A DNA stretch of 64,000 nucleotides from Acidovorax sp. (lineage in GTDB: Bacteria; Pseudomonadota; Gammaproteobacteria; Burkholderiales; Burkholderiaceae_C). Location: assembly GCF_021287135.1 (NCBI RefSeq), contig NZ_JAJTBB010000020.1, forward strand, positions 1 through 64,000. The letters run 5' to 3'. Both the position numbers and the translations under genes were made by a program. Shown one piece after another: positions 1 to 8,019 of the stretch; positions within the stretch are counted from its first letter, which is position 1; the number at the start of each line of letters is the position of its first letter. The notes under the pieces are model-generated. The model was not told where the DNA came from, searched no databases, and saw nothing but the letters and a program-made list of their open reading frames with translations.

Positions 1-269
1 ATCGGCTGCAACGCGCGATAAACCGGTCTCGCGCGGTACTCCCTCCTGCGCCCAGGGGGCCACCCTGGGCTTGTCGGTAGCACCACGCGATCCTCGGTTT
101 TCGCGCGTTTCGCTTCGATGCCTTCTGCCGCGCAGACTCCTAGCCGGGCGGCCGGACAGCGGGACTGGGCCTGGCGCGCTGGCGCCCCGTGCGCCAGCGC
201 ATGCGCGCCTCCACGGCGCCAGGGGCCAGGGGCCCCTTCACGCCGCCACAATCTGCCCGGTGGTGGCCG
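1..269. other. Non-coding edge region with three small hairpins
   Basis: I see no convincing gene here. Three inverted repeats lie in a row: CGCGCG arms at about 12-34, a perfect 8-bp stem GCCCAGGG/CCCTGGGC with a 5-nt loop at 50-70, and CGCGA/TCGCG arms at about 93-112. The arrangement could be part of a structured RNA or a leader of a gene beyond the left edge. I compared it by eye with cobalamin, FMN and glycine riboswitches and RNase P and could not assign it. Confidence 0.3.
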
Positions 270-1019
270 CTACGCGGCGGGCTGCAGGTACCGCTGCGCC
301 AGCTCCCGCTGCGCCGCGGCATCCACCCCCAGCACGTCCACCAGGTAGGGCTGCAGGCCGCCAAATTCGGTATCCACCTTGTGCAGCGCGGCGTCCAGAA
401 ACTCCTCCTGCACGCGCCACAGCACGGCCAGCACCTCTTCGGGCGCATGGCTGCCCAGGCCGGGCGGGCGGCGGTACAGGGTGTTGGTGAGCAGGTAGTC
501 CTGCATCACCACGTCGCGCGGCACGCCCAGCGCCAGCAGGATGAGGGCGGCGGCAAAGCCGGTGCGGTCCTTGCCGGCGGTGCAGTGGAACACCGTGGGC
601 GCGTCGCTGGCCAGCAGCAGGCGAAAAAGCTCGGCAAAGCGCGGCGCGTTGTCGTGCACGAAGCCGCGGTAGGTGTCCTGCATCAGCGCCACGGCGTCCT
701 GCGCGGTGAGTTGGCGGCCGGTGCGCTGCAGCTCCAGCGCGCGCTGCACCACGGTGGGCTCGATGTGCAGCGGGTGGTAGGCCACACCCGGCAGCGCATA
801 CGCCAGGGCCGCGCTCTCGGCCTGGCCCCGGAAGTCGATCGCCCGGGCCACGCCCAGCTGGGCCAGCAGGGCCTGGTCCTGCGCGGTCAGGCCGGCCAGG
901 TGGTCTGAGCGGAAGATGCGCCGCCATTGCACGGGCCGGCCGCCATGGCCGGCATAGCCGCCCAGGTCGCGGAAGTTGGTGGCGCCGGCAAGCGGCAGGG
1001 AGCGGGCGGGTGGCTGCAT
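270..1019 (-). CDS. Tyrosine-protein phosphatase (DSP-like, Y_phosphatase3 family)
   Basis: A 249-residue protein of the tyrosine phosphatase type. It carries the N-terminal motif TNFRDLGGYAG typical of this family and the phosphate-binding loop HCTAGKDRTG (CX5R) near residue 145, whose Cys and Arg are the catalytic residues. The start at 1019 (MQPPARS) places the conserved FRDLGG motif about 15 residues in; a longer frame upstream adds a Pro/Arg-rich stretch that looks non-coding. It probably dephosphorylates phosphotyrosine or a phosphoinositide-like substrate in the cytoplasm; the true substrate cannot be read from sequence. The neighbours suggest no pathway. Confidence 0.85.
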   Translation of the reverse strand: MQPPARSLPLAGATNFRDLGGYAGHGGRPVQWRRIFRSDHLAGLTAQDQALLAQLGVARAIDFRGQAESAALAYALPGVAYHPLHIEPTVVQRALELQRTGRQLTAQDAVALMQDTYRGFVHDNAPRFAELFRLLLASDAPTVFHCTAGKDRTGFAAALILLALGVPRDVVMQDYLLTNTLYRRPPGLGSHAPEEVLAVLWRVQEEFLDAALHKVDTEFGGLQPYLVDVLGVDAAAQRELAQRYLQPAA

Positions 1020-1119
1020 GGCGGAAATGGCGGGGGATGGCGGGGCCGCAGGATTGCGCCGCACAGCATAGCGGTGCCCTGCGGCGGCGGCATGTCGCGG
1101 GGCGGACGCGCGCCCCGGT

Positions 1120-1473
1120 CTATCGGGTGGGGGCGGGCAGCGAGGTGACGGCACCGTCCACTGGCCGTTCCTGGCTGCCTTGCGGGCAGGGCTGGTCGGT
1201 GTAGGTGGTGCGGCCGTCCTGCACGCACTTGCGGGGTGGTGCGGGCGTGGGCGCGGACGCGCCGCCCTGCGCGGGGCGGGCCTGTGCAGCGGGCGGCTGC
1301 TGGCCGGGCGGCAGGGTTTCAGGGCCGGGGCGGGTGATCTTCTTCCAGGCCTGTTCGGCCCAGGGCCCGGCGTGGGGCCGCCACTGGTCCGCCGTCCACC
1401 AGGCCGCGGCGGCAGCGGCCAGCAGCAATGCGGCCAGGATGGACCAGAGAGTGCGTTCGCGGGCGCTGCGCAT
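1120..1473 (-). CDS. DUF4124-like small membrane-anchored protein
   Basis: About 117 residues. A hydrophobic alanine-rich segment near the N terminus (SILAALLLAAAAAAWW) is followed by a Pro/Gln-rich spacer and a C-terminal KCVQDGRTTYTDQPCPQG block. That block resembles the DUF4124 motif (cysteine, then a Y-T/S-D-x-P-C signature) found in many envelope proteins of betaproteobacteria. The first ATG at 1473 was preferred over a TTG at 1500. It probably sits in the inner membrane with a periplasmic tail that may form one disulfide. Its function is unknown. Confidence 0.6.
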   Translation of the reverse strand: MRSARERTLWSILAALLLAAAAAAWWTADQWRPHAGPWAEQAWKKITRPGPETLPPGQQPPAAQARPAQGGASAPTPAPPRKCVQDGRTTYTDQPCPQGSQERPVDGAVTSLPAPTR

Positions 1474-1550
1474 GGGGCGGGTCTGTGATGGGGAGGGCAA
1501 CCCCCAAGCTTAAAACATCACCGCGCCCGTCCTCGTCCTGTCACGTGGCG

Positions 1551-2141
1551 TCACGGCTGTTTGCCCTTGCCCGCCGGGCGCCCGTACCGCGCCGTGAGCG
1601 TGGCCTTGCCCAGGCTGTTGGCGTGGATCATGAAGCCGGCCAGCGCGGCGGTGGCGTCGGCGGGCAGGTCCAGGCGCGGCACCTTGAGCGCGTGCACGGT
1701 GAAGATGTAGCGGTGCGGCGCGTCGCCCTCGGGCGGGCAGGCGCCGCCCCACGCGGCCACGCCGTAGTCGGTGCGCACGTGGCGGGCGCCTGCGGGCAGT
1801 TGGGCATCGGCGGCACCCGCGTCGGGCCGCAGTTCCGTCACGCTCGCGGGCAGGTTGACCACCACCCAGTGCCACCAGCCGGAGCCGGTGGGCGCGTCGG
1901 GGTCGTAGGCGGTGACGGCGTAGCTCTGCGTGCCGGCGGGCGCGCCGCTCCAGCGCAGGGCGGGCGACTGGTTGTCGCCGGCACAGCCGAAGCCGTTGTA
2001 TTCAAAGCGCCGGGGCAGCGTGCTGCCCTCGGCCATGTCGGGGCTGCTGAGGGTGAAGGCCTGGGCCTGCGCGGCCAGGGCAGCGCCCAGGATGGCGATG
2101 GCGGTCAGGTAGCGTAGGTGGCGCAAAGCGGGTTGGGGCAT
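1551..2141 (-). CDS. YbhB/YbcL family PEBP-like exported protein
   Basis: A 196-residue protein of the phosphatidylethanolamine-binding family (bacterial YbhB/YbcL). The start at 2141 follows a good ribosome site (AAGGAG) and begins with a signal peptide ending near AQAQA. Family marks are present: SPALRWSGAPAGTQSYAV, YDPDAPTGSGWWHWVV (the D-P-D-x-P anion pocket) and a GACPPEGDAPHRY segment. Family members bind small anionic ligands, and their physiological role in bacteria is poorly known. It is monocistronic by spacing. Confidence 0.88.
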   Translation of the reverse strand: MPQPALRHLRYLTAIAILGAALAAQAQAFTLSSPDMAEGSTLPRRFEYNGFGCAGDNQSPALRWSGAPAGTQSYAVTAYDPDAPTGSGWWHWVVVNLPASVTELRPDAGAADAQLPAGARHVRTDYGVAAWGGACPPEGDAPHRYIFTVHALKVPRLDLPADATAALAGFMIHANSLGKATLTARYGRPAGKGKQP

Positions 2142-2267
2142 CAGAAGACTCCTTGGAGTGGCTGTGTGGAACATGGCCTGGATGATGCGCCGGACCGCGC
2201 CGCAGCGCTGGCCCGGTTGTGTCAAAGGCTGTGCGCGGTGCGTCATGCGTGCTGGATAAAACACCAT

Positions 2268-2324
2268 CGTTCGGGCTGCCCTGTCGAAGCCATGCGATGC
2301 GCTTCGACAAGCTCAGCGTGAACG
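2268..2324. repeat. REP-like inverted repeat (TTCGACAAGCTCAG type)
   Basis: Imperfect inverted repeat in the gap between the PEBP gene and the 3' end of the AraC-type gene. The right arm GCTTCGACAAGCTCAGCGTG-AACG pairs with a left arm reading CGTTCGGGCTG-CCCTGTCGAAGC, around a 9-nt loop. Elements with a TTCGACA-AGCTCAG core followed by GAACGG occur between genes in many proteobacterial genomes. It may stabilise the 3' end of the AraC-type transcript. Confidence 0.6.
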
Positions 2325-2363
2325 GTCTTTGTTCTTTTGAATGCCCGTCGGCATCAACCCGCC

Positions 2364-3140
2364 TCAGGGCCGCAGGTGCGACGGTGCAAAACCAAAGCGC
2401 TCGCGAAAGGCGGCGCTGAAGCGGCTGTGCGATTCATAGCCGCAGCGCGCGGCAATCTCGGACACCTGCAGGGTGGAGCTTTGCAGCAGCACCAGGCCGG
2501 TCTCCAGCCGCACGTCACGCAGGCACTGGCTCACGCTCTCGCCTTCCTGCGCCAGGCGCCGCTGCAGCGTGCTGGCGCTGGTGGAAAACGCAGCGGCTAT
2601 CCGCTCCACTGTCCAGTCGGCCTGCGGGCTGGGGCCGATGAGGCGGCGCACGCGCTCGGCCCAGCCCAGCTCGCCCGGCGGGGCAAAGACGATGCCCGCC
2701 TCGGCCAGCAGGAGCAGCACCTCCAGCGCGCGGTGCTCGCGCAAGGTCTGCGAGTTGGCCTCGCTCTCCAGCGCGGCCATGGCGCGCAGAAAGCACTCTT
2801 CAAACCCTGCATCGGTCCCCAGCCCCGCGCAGCCCTGCACCGGCGGCACGGCCGCGAATTGGCCGAACTGGCGGTGGAACTGCGCCACCAGCTCGGGCGC
2901 AAAGCACAGCAGGCGCGCCACGTAGCGGCCTTGCGGCGCCGGGTCGTTCACGACCTCCCACTGCGCGCCGCGGGGCAGCACGAACACGCGCCCGCTGGGG
3001 TAGCGGTGCCCGCCGCCGGGCGTGACCAAGTGCTTGGTGCCCGACACCACCCAGCCCACCGAATCCATGCGCACGGTGACGGTGTGCACGCGGTGGTGGA
3101 CGGTGGTGGCGATCTGCAGGGACAGTGCGGGTTCAGCCAT
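2364..3140 (-). CDS. AraC family transcriptional regulator
   Basis: A 258-residue regulator. The N-terminal half has a cupin-like profile (GHRYPSGRVFVLPRG), and the C-terminal ~100 residues hold the two helix-turn-helix motifs of AraC/XylS proteins: IAAAFSTSASTLQRRLAQEG and the family signature CGYESHSRFSAAFRERFGFAP. It probably senses a small molecule through the cupin domain. Neighbouring genes do not reveal a target. A REP-like hairpin lies just past its stop codon. Confidence 0.9.
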   Translation of the reverse strand: MAEPALSLQIATTVHHRVHTVTVRMDSVGWVVSGTKHLVTPGGGHRYPSGRVFVLPRGAQWEVVNDPAPQGRYVARLLCFAPELVAQFHRQFGQFAAVPPVQGCAGLGTDAGFEECFLRAMAALESEANSQTLREHRALEVLLLLAEAGIVFAPPGELGWAERVRRLIGPSPQADWTVERIAAAFSTSASTLQRRLAQEGESVSQCLRDVRLETGLVLLQSSTLQVSEIAARCGYESHSRFSAAFRERFGFAPSHLRP

Positions 3141-3201
3141 CCATGGATTCCTTGCGGCTCACGCCCCGCCATCCGCCTGGCTTCGCGCGGGGCCGGGGAG
3201 C

Positions 3202-3429
3202 TCAGCGCGATCGCTCACGCGTCACGTTCACGTCGATGTCGCCAAACACGGTCACGCCGCTCGCGCCTTGGGACGGCTGCTGGCTGGCCGGGTCGCTGGA
3301 GCGCGCAGCGCTCGTCGAGGTGCTGCCGCAGCCCGCCAGCGCACCGGCTACCGCCAGGGCCACCAGCGCGGTGTGCCAAAGGCGCCGCGGGACGGGCGCG
3401 GTGGATGGTGCGACGAGCGCCCGCATCAT
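3202..3429 (-). CDS. Small lipoprotein, translationally coupled to topB
   Basis: A 75-residue peptide with a hydrophobic N terminus and a lipobox LAGC near residue 34, followed by a Ser/Gln-rich tail. Its ATG overlaps the topB stop codon (ATGA; a second ATG follows at once), so it is probably translated by re-initiation after TopB. No family is recognised. Pairing an envelope lipoprotein with a topoisomerase is unexpected functionally and may only reflect genome packing. Confidence 0.6.
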   Translation of the reverse strand: MMRALVAPSTAPVPRRLWHTALVALAVAGALAGCGSTSTSAARSSDPASQQPSQGASGVTVFGDIDVNVTRERSR

Positions 3430-6350
3430 TCGCCGCCCAGGTGGTTGCCCAGCAGGCCGGCCAGCTCGAACATGCCGGCGCTGTCCTTGCCGAACACGGC
3501 ACGCAGCTTGTCGTCGGCGCGGATGGTGCGCTTGTCCTGCGGGTCCTGCAGGTTGTGGGCCTTGATGTACTCCCACAGCTTCTTCACGGCTTCGGGCCGC
3601 GCCACCGGATCGGTGCCGATCACGGCGGCCAGGGCTGCACTGGGCGCCTTGCCGGCGGCCGCCTTGCGCGGGGCCTTGGCGGTGGTGGTTTTGGTGGCGG
3701 CCTTTTTTGCAGGGGCTTTTTTGGCTGCAGCGCTTGTCCTGCCTACGCTGGCAGCTCCTGTTTTTGCAGCAGCACCGGGGCGCGGAGGGAACTTGCTGGG
3801 CGCAAATTCAAAGTTGACCTTGCCCGCGTCCTTGTCCCACGCCAGGTGGGCCTTGAAGTTGCGGCGCGTGCGCATGGAGACAAACTTGTCCAGCAGGTCG
3901 GTCTTGCCGGTTGCAAGCAGCTTGTGCATCTGTTCGCGCTCCACCGGCTGCTGCAGGATGACCTTGCCGCTCTTGAAGGTGCAGCTGGGCGTGGGCTGGG
4001 CGGCGGTGGGCACGGCCTTGCTGCACACGTAGTTGCTGCCGTGCTCGTGCACTTCCGCGCCGCAGATGGGGCAGGGGCCGAGCGAGGCGTCTTCAAACTC
4101 CACCAGCTCGCCCGATTCCTCGGCGTTTTTGTCGTCGCCAAAGTCGAATTCGAGCTTGTAGTTCTTGGCCTCGTCGTCGTACTTGATGACGATCTCGGAC
4201 GTGAAAGGCCAGCCCGCCTTGGAGCGGAAGCCCTCCAGCGGGCCGATCTTGCGGTCGCGCAGCAGCTGCTCGGCCTCGGCCGTCTCGAAGGTGCGCCCCG
4301 CGGGCGACTTGCCGAAGCTGAAGCCGCATCCCTCGCCGGAGCCGCCCGCGTCGGCTGGTCGGCCGACGCATGCGTACCTGCGGTAGTTCTCCTTCACCAC
4401 GCCGCCGCAGTTCGGGCAGGGCGTCTGCAGCGTGGCGTAGTCGCCGGGGATGGTGTCGCGGTCGTATTCCTTGGCCTTCTTCACCATGCGCTCGGTCATG
4501 GCGGCAATCTGCTGCATGAAGGCTTCGCGCGAGAGCTGGCCCTTTTCCATCTGTGCCAGCTTGTACTCCCACTCGCCGGTCAGGTCGGCGCGGCAGAGTT
4601 CCTCCACCTCCAGCCCGCGCAGCAGCGTCATGAGCTGGAAGGCCTTGGCCGTGGGAATCAGCTCGCGGCCTTCGCGCAGCATGTATTTCTCGGTCAGCAG
4701 CCCTTCGATGCTGGCCTCGCGCGTGGCCGGGGTGCCCAGGCCTTTCTCTTGCATGGCCTCGCGCAGCTCGTCGTCGTCGATCTGCTTGCCCGCGCTTTCC
4801 ATGGCGCCCAGCAGCGTGGCTTCGGAATAGCGCGCGGGGGGCTTGGTCTTGAGGCCCTTGGGGTCCGCGGCCAGGGTGTTGACGCGCTCGCCGGGCTGCA
4901 CGGCCACCAGGTTCTGGCCCTTGTCGCCGTCCTTGCCGCCCTCCACCTCATCGGCCGCTTCCTTGCCGTAGATGGCCAGCCAGCCGGGCTTGACCAGCAC
5001 CTTGCCTTCGGTCTTGAAGCTATGGGGCGCCACCGTGGAAATGCGCGTGGTGACGGTGTATTCCGCACTCGGGAAGAACACCGCCATGAAGCGGCGCACC
5101 ACCAGGTCGTACAGCTTTTGCTCGGCCTCGGAGAGGCCCGACGGCGCCTGCGTGGTGGGGATGATGGCAAAGTGATCGCTGACCTTGCTGTTGTCAAAGA
5201 TGCGCTTGGACGGGCGGATGTAGTTGTTGTTCAGCGCCGTGAGCGCGTGGGGCGCCAGGTGGCGCATCCCGCTGTCGGCCAGCATCTCAAACGTTTGCTT
5301 GGCCACGGGCAAGTAGTCCTCGGGCAGCGCGCGCGAGTCGGTCCGGGGGTAGGTCAGCGCCTTGTGGCGCTCGTACAGGCTTTGCGCCAGGGCCAGCGTG
5401 GTCTTGGCACTGAAGCCGAACTTGCCATTGGCCTCGCGCTGCAGGCTGGTCAGGTCGAACAGCAGGGGCGATGCCTGCGTGGTGGGCTTGCTCTCTTCGG
5501 TGACGGTGGCCTGCTGGCCGCGCACGGCGTTGGCAATGGCCTGCGCTTCGGCGGCAGACCAGACGCGGTCGGCCCTGGCTTCGGGGTCGTCGCCCTTTTT
5601 CCACTTTGGGTCGAACCACTTGGCGGGGTACTCGCCCGCCTGGGCGCCAAAGGTGGCGTGGATTTCCCAGTAGTCGCGGCTCACGAACTTGCGGATCTTT
5701 TCCTCGCGCTCCACCACCAGCGACAGCGTGGGCGTCTGCACCCGGCCCACGGTGGTCAGAAAGAACCCGCCATCGCGCGAGTTGAACGCCGTCATGGCCC
5801 GCGTGCCGTTGATGCCCACCAGCCAGTCGGCCTCGGAGCGGCTGCGCGCGGCGCTCGCCAGGCCTGCCATCTGCTGCTCGCTGCGCAGGGCGTCGAACCC
5901 GTCGCGGATGGCCTGGGGCGTCATGGACTGCAGCCACAGGCGCTTGACGGGCTTGCCCAGGGGCTTGGCACCCCCTGCGTACTGCTCGATCAGGCGGAAG
6001 ATCAGCTCTCCTTCGCGGCCCGCGTCACAGGCGTTGATGAGGGCGCTGACGTCCTTGCGCTTGGCCTGCTTGACCACGGCCGCCAGGCGGCTCTTGGTCT
6101 TGTCCACGGGCTTGAGGTCAAAGTACGGCGGGATCACGGGCAGGTGCGCAAAGCTCCACTTGCCGCGCTTCACGTCGAACTGCTCGGGCGCCTGGATCTC
6201 CACCAGATGGCCCACGGCGCTGGTGACCACGTAGCGGTCGTTCTCGAAATGGTCATCAAACTTGTCGAACTTGCCCGTCACGGGCGTGAGGGCGCGCACG
6301 ATGTCTTGCGCCACCGAGGGTTTTTCTGCAATTACCAGGGTCTTGGTCAT
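3426..6350 (-). CDS. topB: DNA topoisomerase III with Lys/Ala-rich linker and C-terminal SWIB domain
   Basis: About 974 residues, much longer than E. coli TopB (~650). The Toprim domain starts at the N terminus (TLVIAEKPSVAQDI) with the acidic DAGREGE motif at 109-115. The nicking tyrosine is Y334 in ALTYPRTDSR. Two cysteine clusters (CPNCGG...C...C and CPICGA...C...C) follow the type IA core. Then comes a lysine/alanine-rich, histone-H1-like linker (AAAKKAPAKKAATK and similar), and the last ~75 residues (VARPEAVKKLWEYIKAHNLQ onward) are a SWIB/MDM2 domain. The ATG at 6350 was chosen because it begins directly at the Toprim strand; an upstream TTG-type extension is unlikely. Part of the linker is encoded by a copy of the interspersed repeat (3721-3770). 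The enzyme relaxes and decatenates DNA. Confidence 0.95.
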   Translation of the reverse strand: MTKTLVIAEKPSVAQDIVRALTPVTGKFDKFDDHFENDRYVVTSAVGHLVEIQAPEQFDVKRGKWSFAHLPVIPPYFDLKPVDKTKSRLAAVVKQAKRKDVSALINACDAGREGELIFRLIEQYAGGAKPLGKPVKRLWLQSMTPQAIRDGFDALRSEQQMAGLASAARSRSEADWLVGINGTRAMTAFNSRDGGFFLTTVGRVQTPTLSLVVEREEKIRKFVSRDYWEIHATFGAQAGEYPAKWFDPKWKKGDDPEARADRVWSAAEAQAIANAVRGQQATVTEESKPTTQASPLLFDLTSLQREANGKFGFSAKTTLALAQSLYERHKALTYPRTDSRALPEDYLPVAKQTFEMLADSGMRHLAPHALTALNNNYIRPSKRIFDNSKVSDHFAIIPTTQAPSGLSEAEQKLYDLVVRRFMAVFFPSAEYTVTTRISTVAPHSFKTEGKVLVKPGWLAIYGKEAADEVEGGKDGDKGQNLVAVQPGERVNTLAADPKGLKTKPPARYSEATLLGAMESAGKQIDDDELREAMQEKGLGTPATREASIEGLLTEKYMLREGRELIPTAKAFQLMTLLRGLEVEELCRADLTGEWEYKLAQMEKGQLSREAFMQQIAAMTERMVKKAKEYDRDTIPGDYATLQTPCPNCGGVVKENYRRYACVGRPADAGGSGEGCGFSFGKSPAGRTFETAEAEQLLRDRKIGPLEGFRSKAGWPFTSEIVIKYDDEAKNYKLEFDFGDDKNAEESGELVEFEDASLGPCPICGAEVHEHGSNYVCSKAVPTAAQPTPSCTFKSGKVILQQPVEREQMHKLLATGKTDLLDKFVSMRTRRNFKAHLAWDKDAGKVNFEFAPSKFPPRPGAAAKTGAASVGRTSAAAKKAPAKKAATKTTTAKAPRKAAAGKAPSAALAAVIGTDPVARPEAVKKLWEYIKAHNLQDPQDKRTIRADDKLRAVFGKDSAGMFELAGLLGNHLGGE
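3721..3770 (+). repeat. Interspersed hairpin repeat, copy A (inside topB)
   Basis: Copy of the repeat family described at 17053-17106, here inside the reading frame of topB. It reads GGCTGCAGCGCTT, a short spacer, ACGCTGGCAGC and then a CTGTTTTTGCAGC tail on the plus strand. On the topB strand it encodes the junction between the zinc-finger part and the Lys/Ala-rich linker (around KTGAASVGRTSAAAKKA). It keeps the frame open. Confidence 0.65.
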
Positions 6351-6424
6351 TTGTTGGGTTTCTCGCCAGTCTGGCTGTTCCGGCACCGGGCCGGCTGCTT
6401 CTACGCTTCTACAATTCGTTGCCT

Positions 6425-6461
6425 CACGCGTACACGCGCACGCGCATGCATGTGTGCATAT
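6425..6461. other. 37-bp alternating purine/pyrimidine (Z-DNA-prone) tract
   Basis: Every step from C6425 to T6461 alternates pyrimidine and purine, mostly CG, CA and TG dinucleotides. It lies in the 133-bp gap between the divergent topB and SET genes, ending 22 bp before the SET start codon. Such tracts flip to left-handed Z-DNA under negative supercoiling. Confidence 0.8.
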
Positions 6462-6483
6462 TCAAGTTAACAGAGTTTTTGCC

Positions 6484-7092
6484 ATGCCCCGCTCCGCACC
6501 GCCCGCCGTCCCCAGCATTCCCCCGGGCCGCCGCATCCAGACCCGGCGCTCGGGCGTCCATGGCAAGGGCGTGTTTGCCGTGCAGGACATCGCCGAAGGC
6601 GAGGTGCTGATCGAGTACACCGGCGAGGTGATCAGCTGGCAGGAGGCGCAGGACCGGCACCCGCACGATCCGCTGCAACCCAACCACACGTTCTACTTCC
6701 ATGTCGATGAAGACCGCGTGATCGACGCAAAGTTCGGCGGCAATTCGGCCCGCTGGATCAACCACAGCTGCGACCCCAATTGCTATGCCGACGAGCGGGA
6801 CGGGCGCATTTTCATCACCGCGCTGCGCAATATCAAGGCGGGCGAAGAGCTCAACTACGACTACGGCCTCATCATCGAAGAGCGCTACACCAAGAAGCTC
6901 AAGGCCGAATACCCCTGCTGGTGCGGCAGCAAGAACTGCCGCGGCACGCTGCTCGCCCCCAAGCGGGGCTGGGCGCCGCCCGTGCCACTGCCGCCCGCCC
7001 GCCAGCAGCCGGCGCAGGCGAAGCTGAAGAACCCGCCGCAGAAGGCCGCCCGTCCGGCAAAGCCGCCGCGTACCCCGGGCCGCCGCCCATGA
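6484..7092 (+). CDS. SET-domain protein lysine methyltransferase
   Basis: A 202-residue protein. Residues ~17-132 form a SET domain: the RRSGVHGKGVFA opening, IEYTGEVIS, the AdoMet-binding motif NHSCDPNC (93-100) and the catalytic ELNYDYG (123-128). A post-SET zinc cluster follows (C145, C147, C152 in CWCGSKNCRGT), which with a fourth SET cysteine would bind one zinc. The last ~40 residues are basic and Pro/Lys/Ala-rich. SET enzymes use S-adenosylmethionine to methylate protein lysines. The ATG at 6484 begins just before the SET fold; longer frames run into the topB promoter. It overlaps birA by ATGA, so the two are probably co-transcribed. The likely substrate is unknown; see the finding on the TopB linker. 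Confidence 0.9.
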   Translation: MPRSAPPAVPSIPPGRRIQTRRSGVHGKGVFAVQDIAEGEVLIEYTGEVISWQEAQDRHPHDPLQPNHTFYFHVDEDRVIDAKFGGNSARWINHSCDPNCYADERDGRIFITALRNIKAGEELNYDYGLIIEERYTKKLKAEYPCWCGSKNCRGTLLAPKRGWAPPVPLPPARQQPAQAKLKNPPQKAARPAKPPRTPGRRP

Positions 7093-7979
7093 TGTCCACC
7101 CCCGTCACCCGCTGGCCCGCCGAAGCGCTGTGGCAAACCCTGTCACCTCTGTTGCCGGGTTTTACCGTGGAGGTGCTGCCCACCATCGACTCCACCAACA
7201 CCGAGCTGATGCGCCGCGCCCGCGCGGGCCGCTGCGAGCCCACCTTGCTGGTGGCCGAGCAGCAGACGGCCGGACGCGGGCGCCTGGGGCGGGTGTGGCA
7301 GGGAGGCGCGGCAGACAGCAGCAGCGCCGCGGCAGCGCCCCTGCCCTCCCTGATGATGTCGCTGGGCCTGCCGCTGGCGCCGCGCGACTGGTCCGGCCTG
7401 TCGCTGGCGGTTGGCGTGAGCGTGGCCGAAAGCCTGCAGCCGGTGCTGCCCCCGCCGGGCGCTGCCGGGCCTGCGCGGGTCGGCCTGAAATGGCCCAACG
7501 ACCTGTGGCTGTCCGGCGCCGGCGGCGACCGCAAGCTGGGCGGCATCCTGGTGGAAACCGCGAGCTTTGTCGCCCCGCAAGCCGCCGGTGTGGCGCCGGG
7601 CGCGGCCGCCCCCGCCGGCACGGCCCGCTATGTGGTCGTGGGCATCGGCATCAACGTGCTGCCGCGCAGCGGCGAGGGCCTGAGCCTGCCGCCTGCCAGC
7701 CTGCAGGAGGTGGAGCCCGGCCTGGACGCGCCCACGGCGCTGCTGCGCATCGTGCCCGCGCTGGTGGGCATGCTGCAGGCCTTCGAGCTGTACGGGTTTG
7801 GCCCCGTGCAGCCCCGCTTTGCCCTGCGCGACGTGCTGCGGGACCGCGCGGTGACGCTGAGCGACGGCCAGGCGGGCACGGCCCACGGCGTGGGGGACGA
7901 TGGCGCCCTGCTGGTGCTCACGGCCGGTGGCATGCAGGCCATCACCAGCGCGGAACTCAGCGTGAGACCCGTGGCATGA
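7089..7979 (+). CDS. birA: Biotin--[acetyl-CoA-carboxylase] ligase
   Basis: A 296-residue ligase that attaches biotin to the biotin carboxyl carrier protein through biotinyl-AMP. Visible motifs are DSTNTELMRR, the GRGRLGRVW nucleotide loop, KWPNDLWL and KLGGILVE. It lacks an N-terminal winged helix, so it is the non-regulatory (group I) type. There is a small Ala/Gly-rich insertion after GRVWQGGAA. It starts inside the SET stop codon (ATGA), which indicates translational coupling. A coaX gene, often found next to birA in related bacteria, is not present here. Confidence 0.95.
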   Translation: MMSTPVTRWPAEALWQTLSPLLPGFTVEVLPTIDSTNTELMRRARAGRCEPTLLVAEQQTAGRGRLGRVWQGGAADSSSAAAAPLPSLMMSLGLPLAPRDWSGLSLAVGVSVAESLQPVLPPPGAAGPARVGLKWPNDLWLSGAGGDRKLGGILVETASFVAPQAAGVAPGAAAPAGTARYVVVGIGINVLPRSGEGLSLPPASLQEVEPGLDAPTALLRIVPALVGMLQAFELYGFGPVQPRFALRDVLRDRAVTLSDGQAGTAHGVGDDGALLVLTAGGMQAITSAELSVRPVA

Positions 7980-8019
7980 CGCCCGCCGCACGCCCGCGCC
8001 TCCTGAACGAAAGGCCGCC

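Noticed and set aside
1-110. Possible cobalamin, FMN or glycine riboswitch or RNase P fragment
   Set aside because: The conserved core words of these classes were not found on either strand.
2337-6470. A very long open frame on the plus strand opposite topB
   Set aside because: It is the mirror of topB in high-GC sequence; the peptide is His/Gly/Leu-rich with no domain, while the minus strand encodes a complete topoisomerase.
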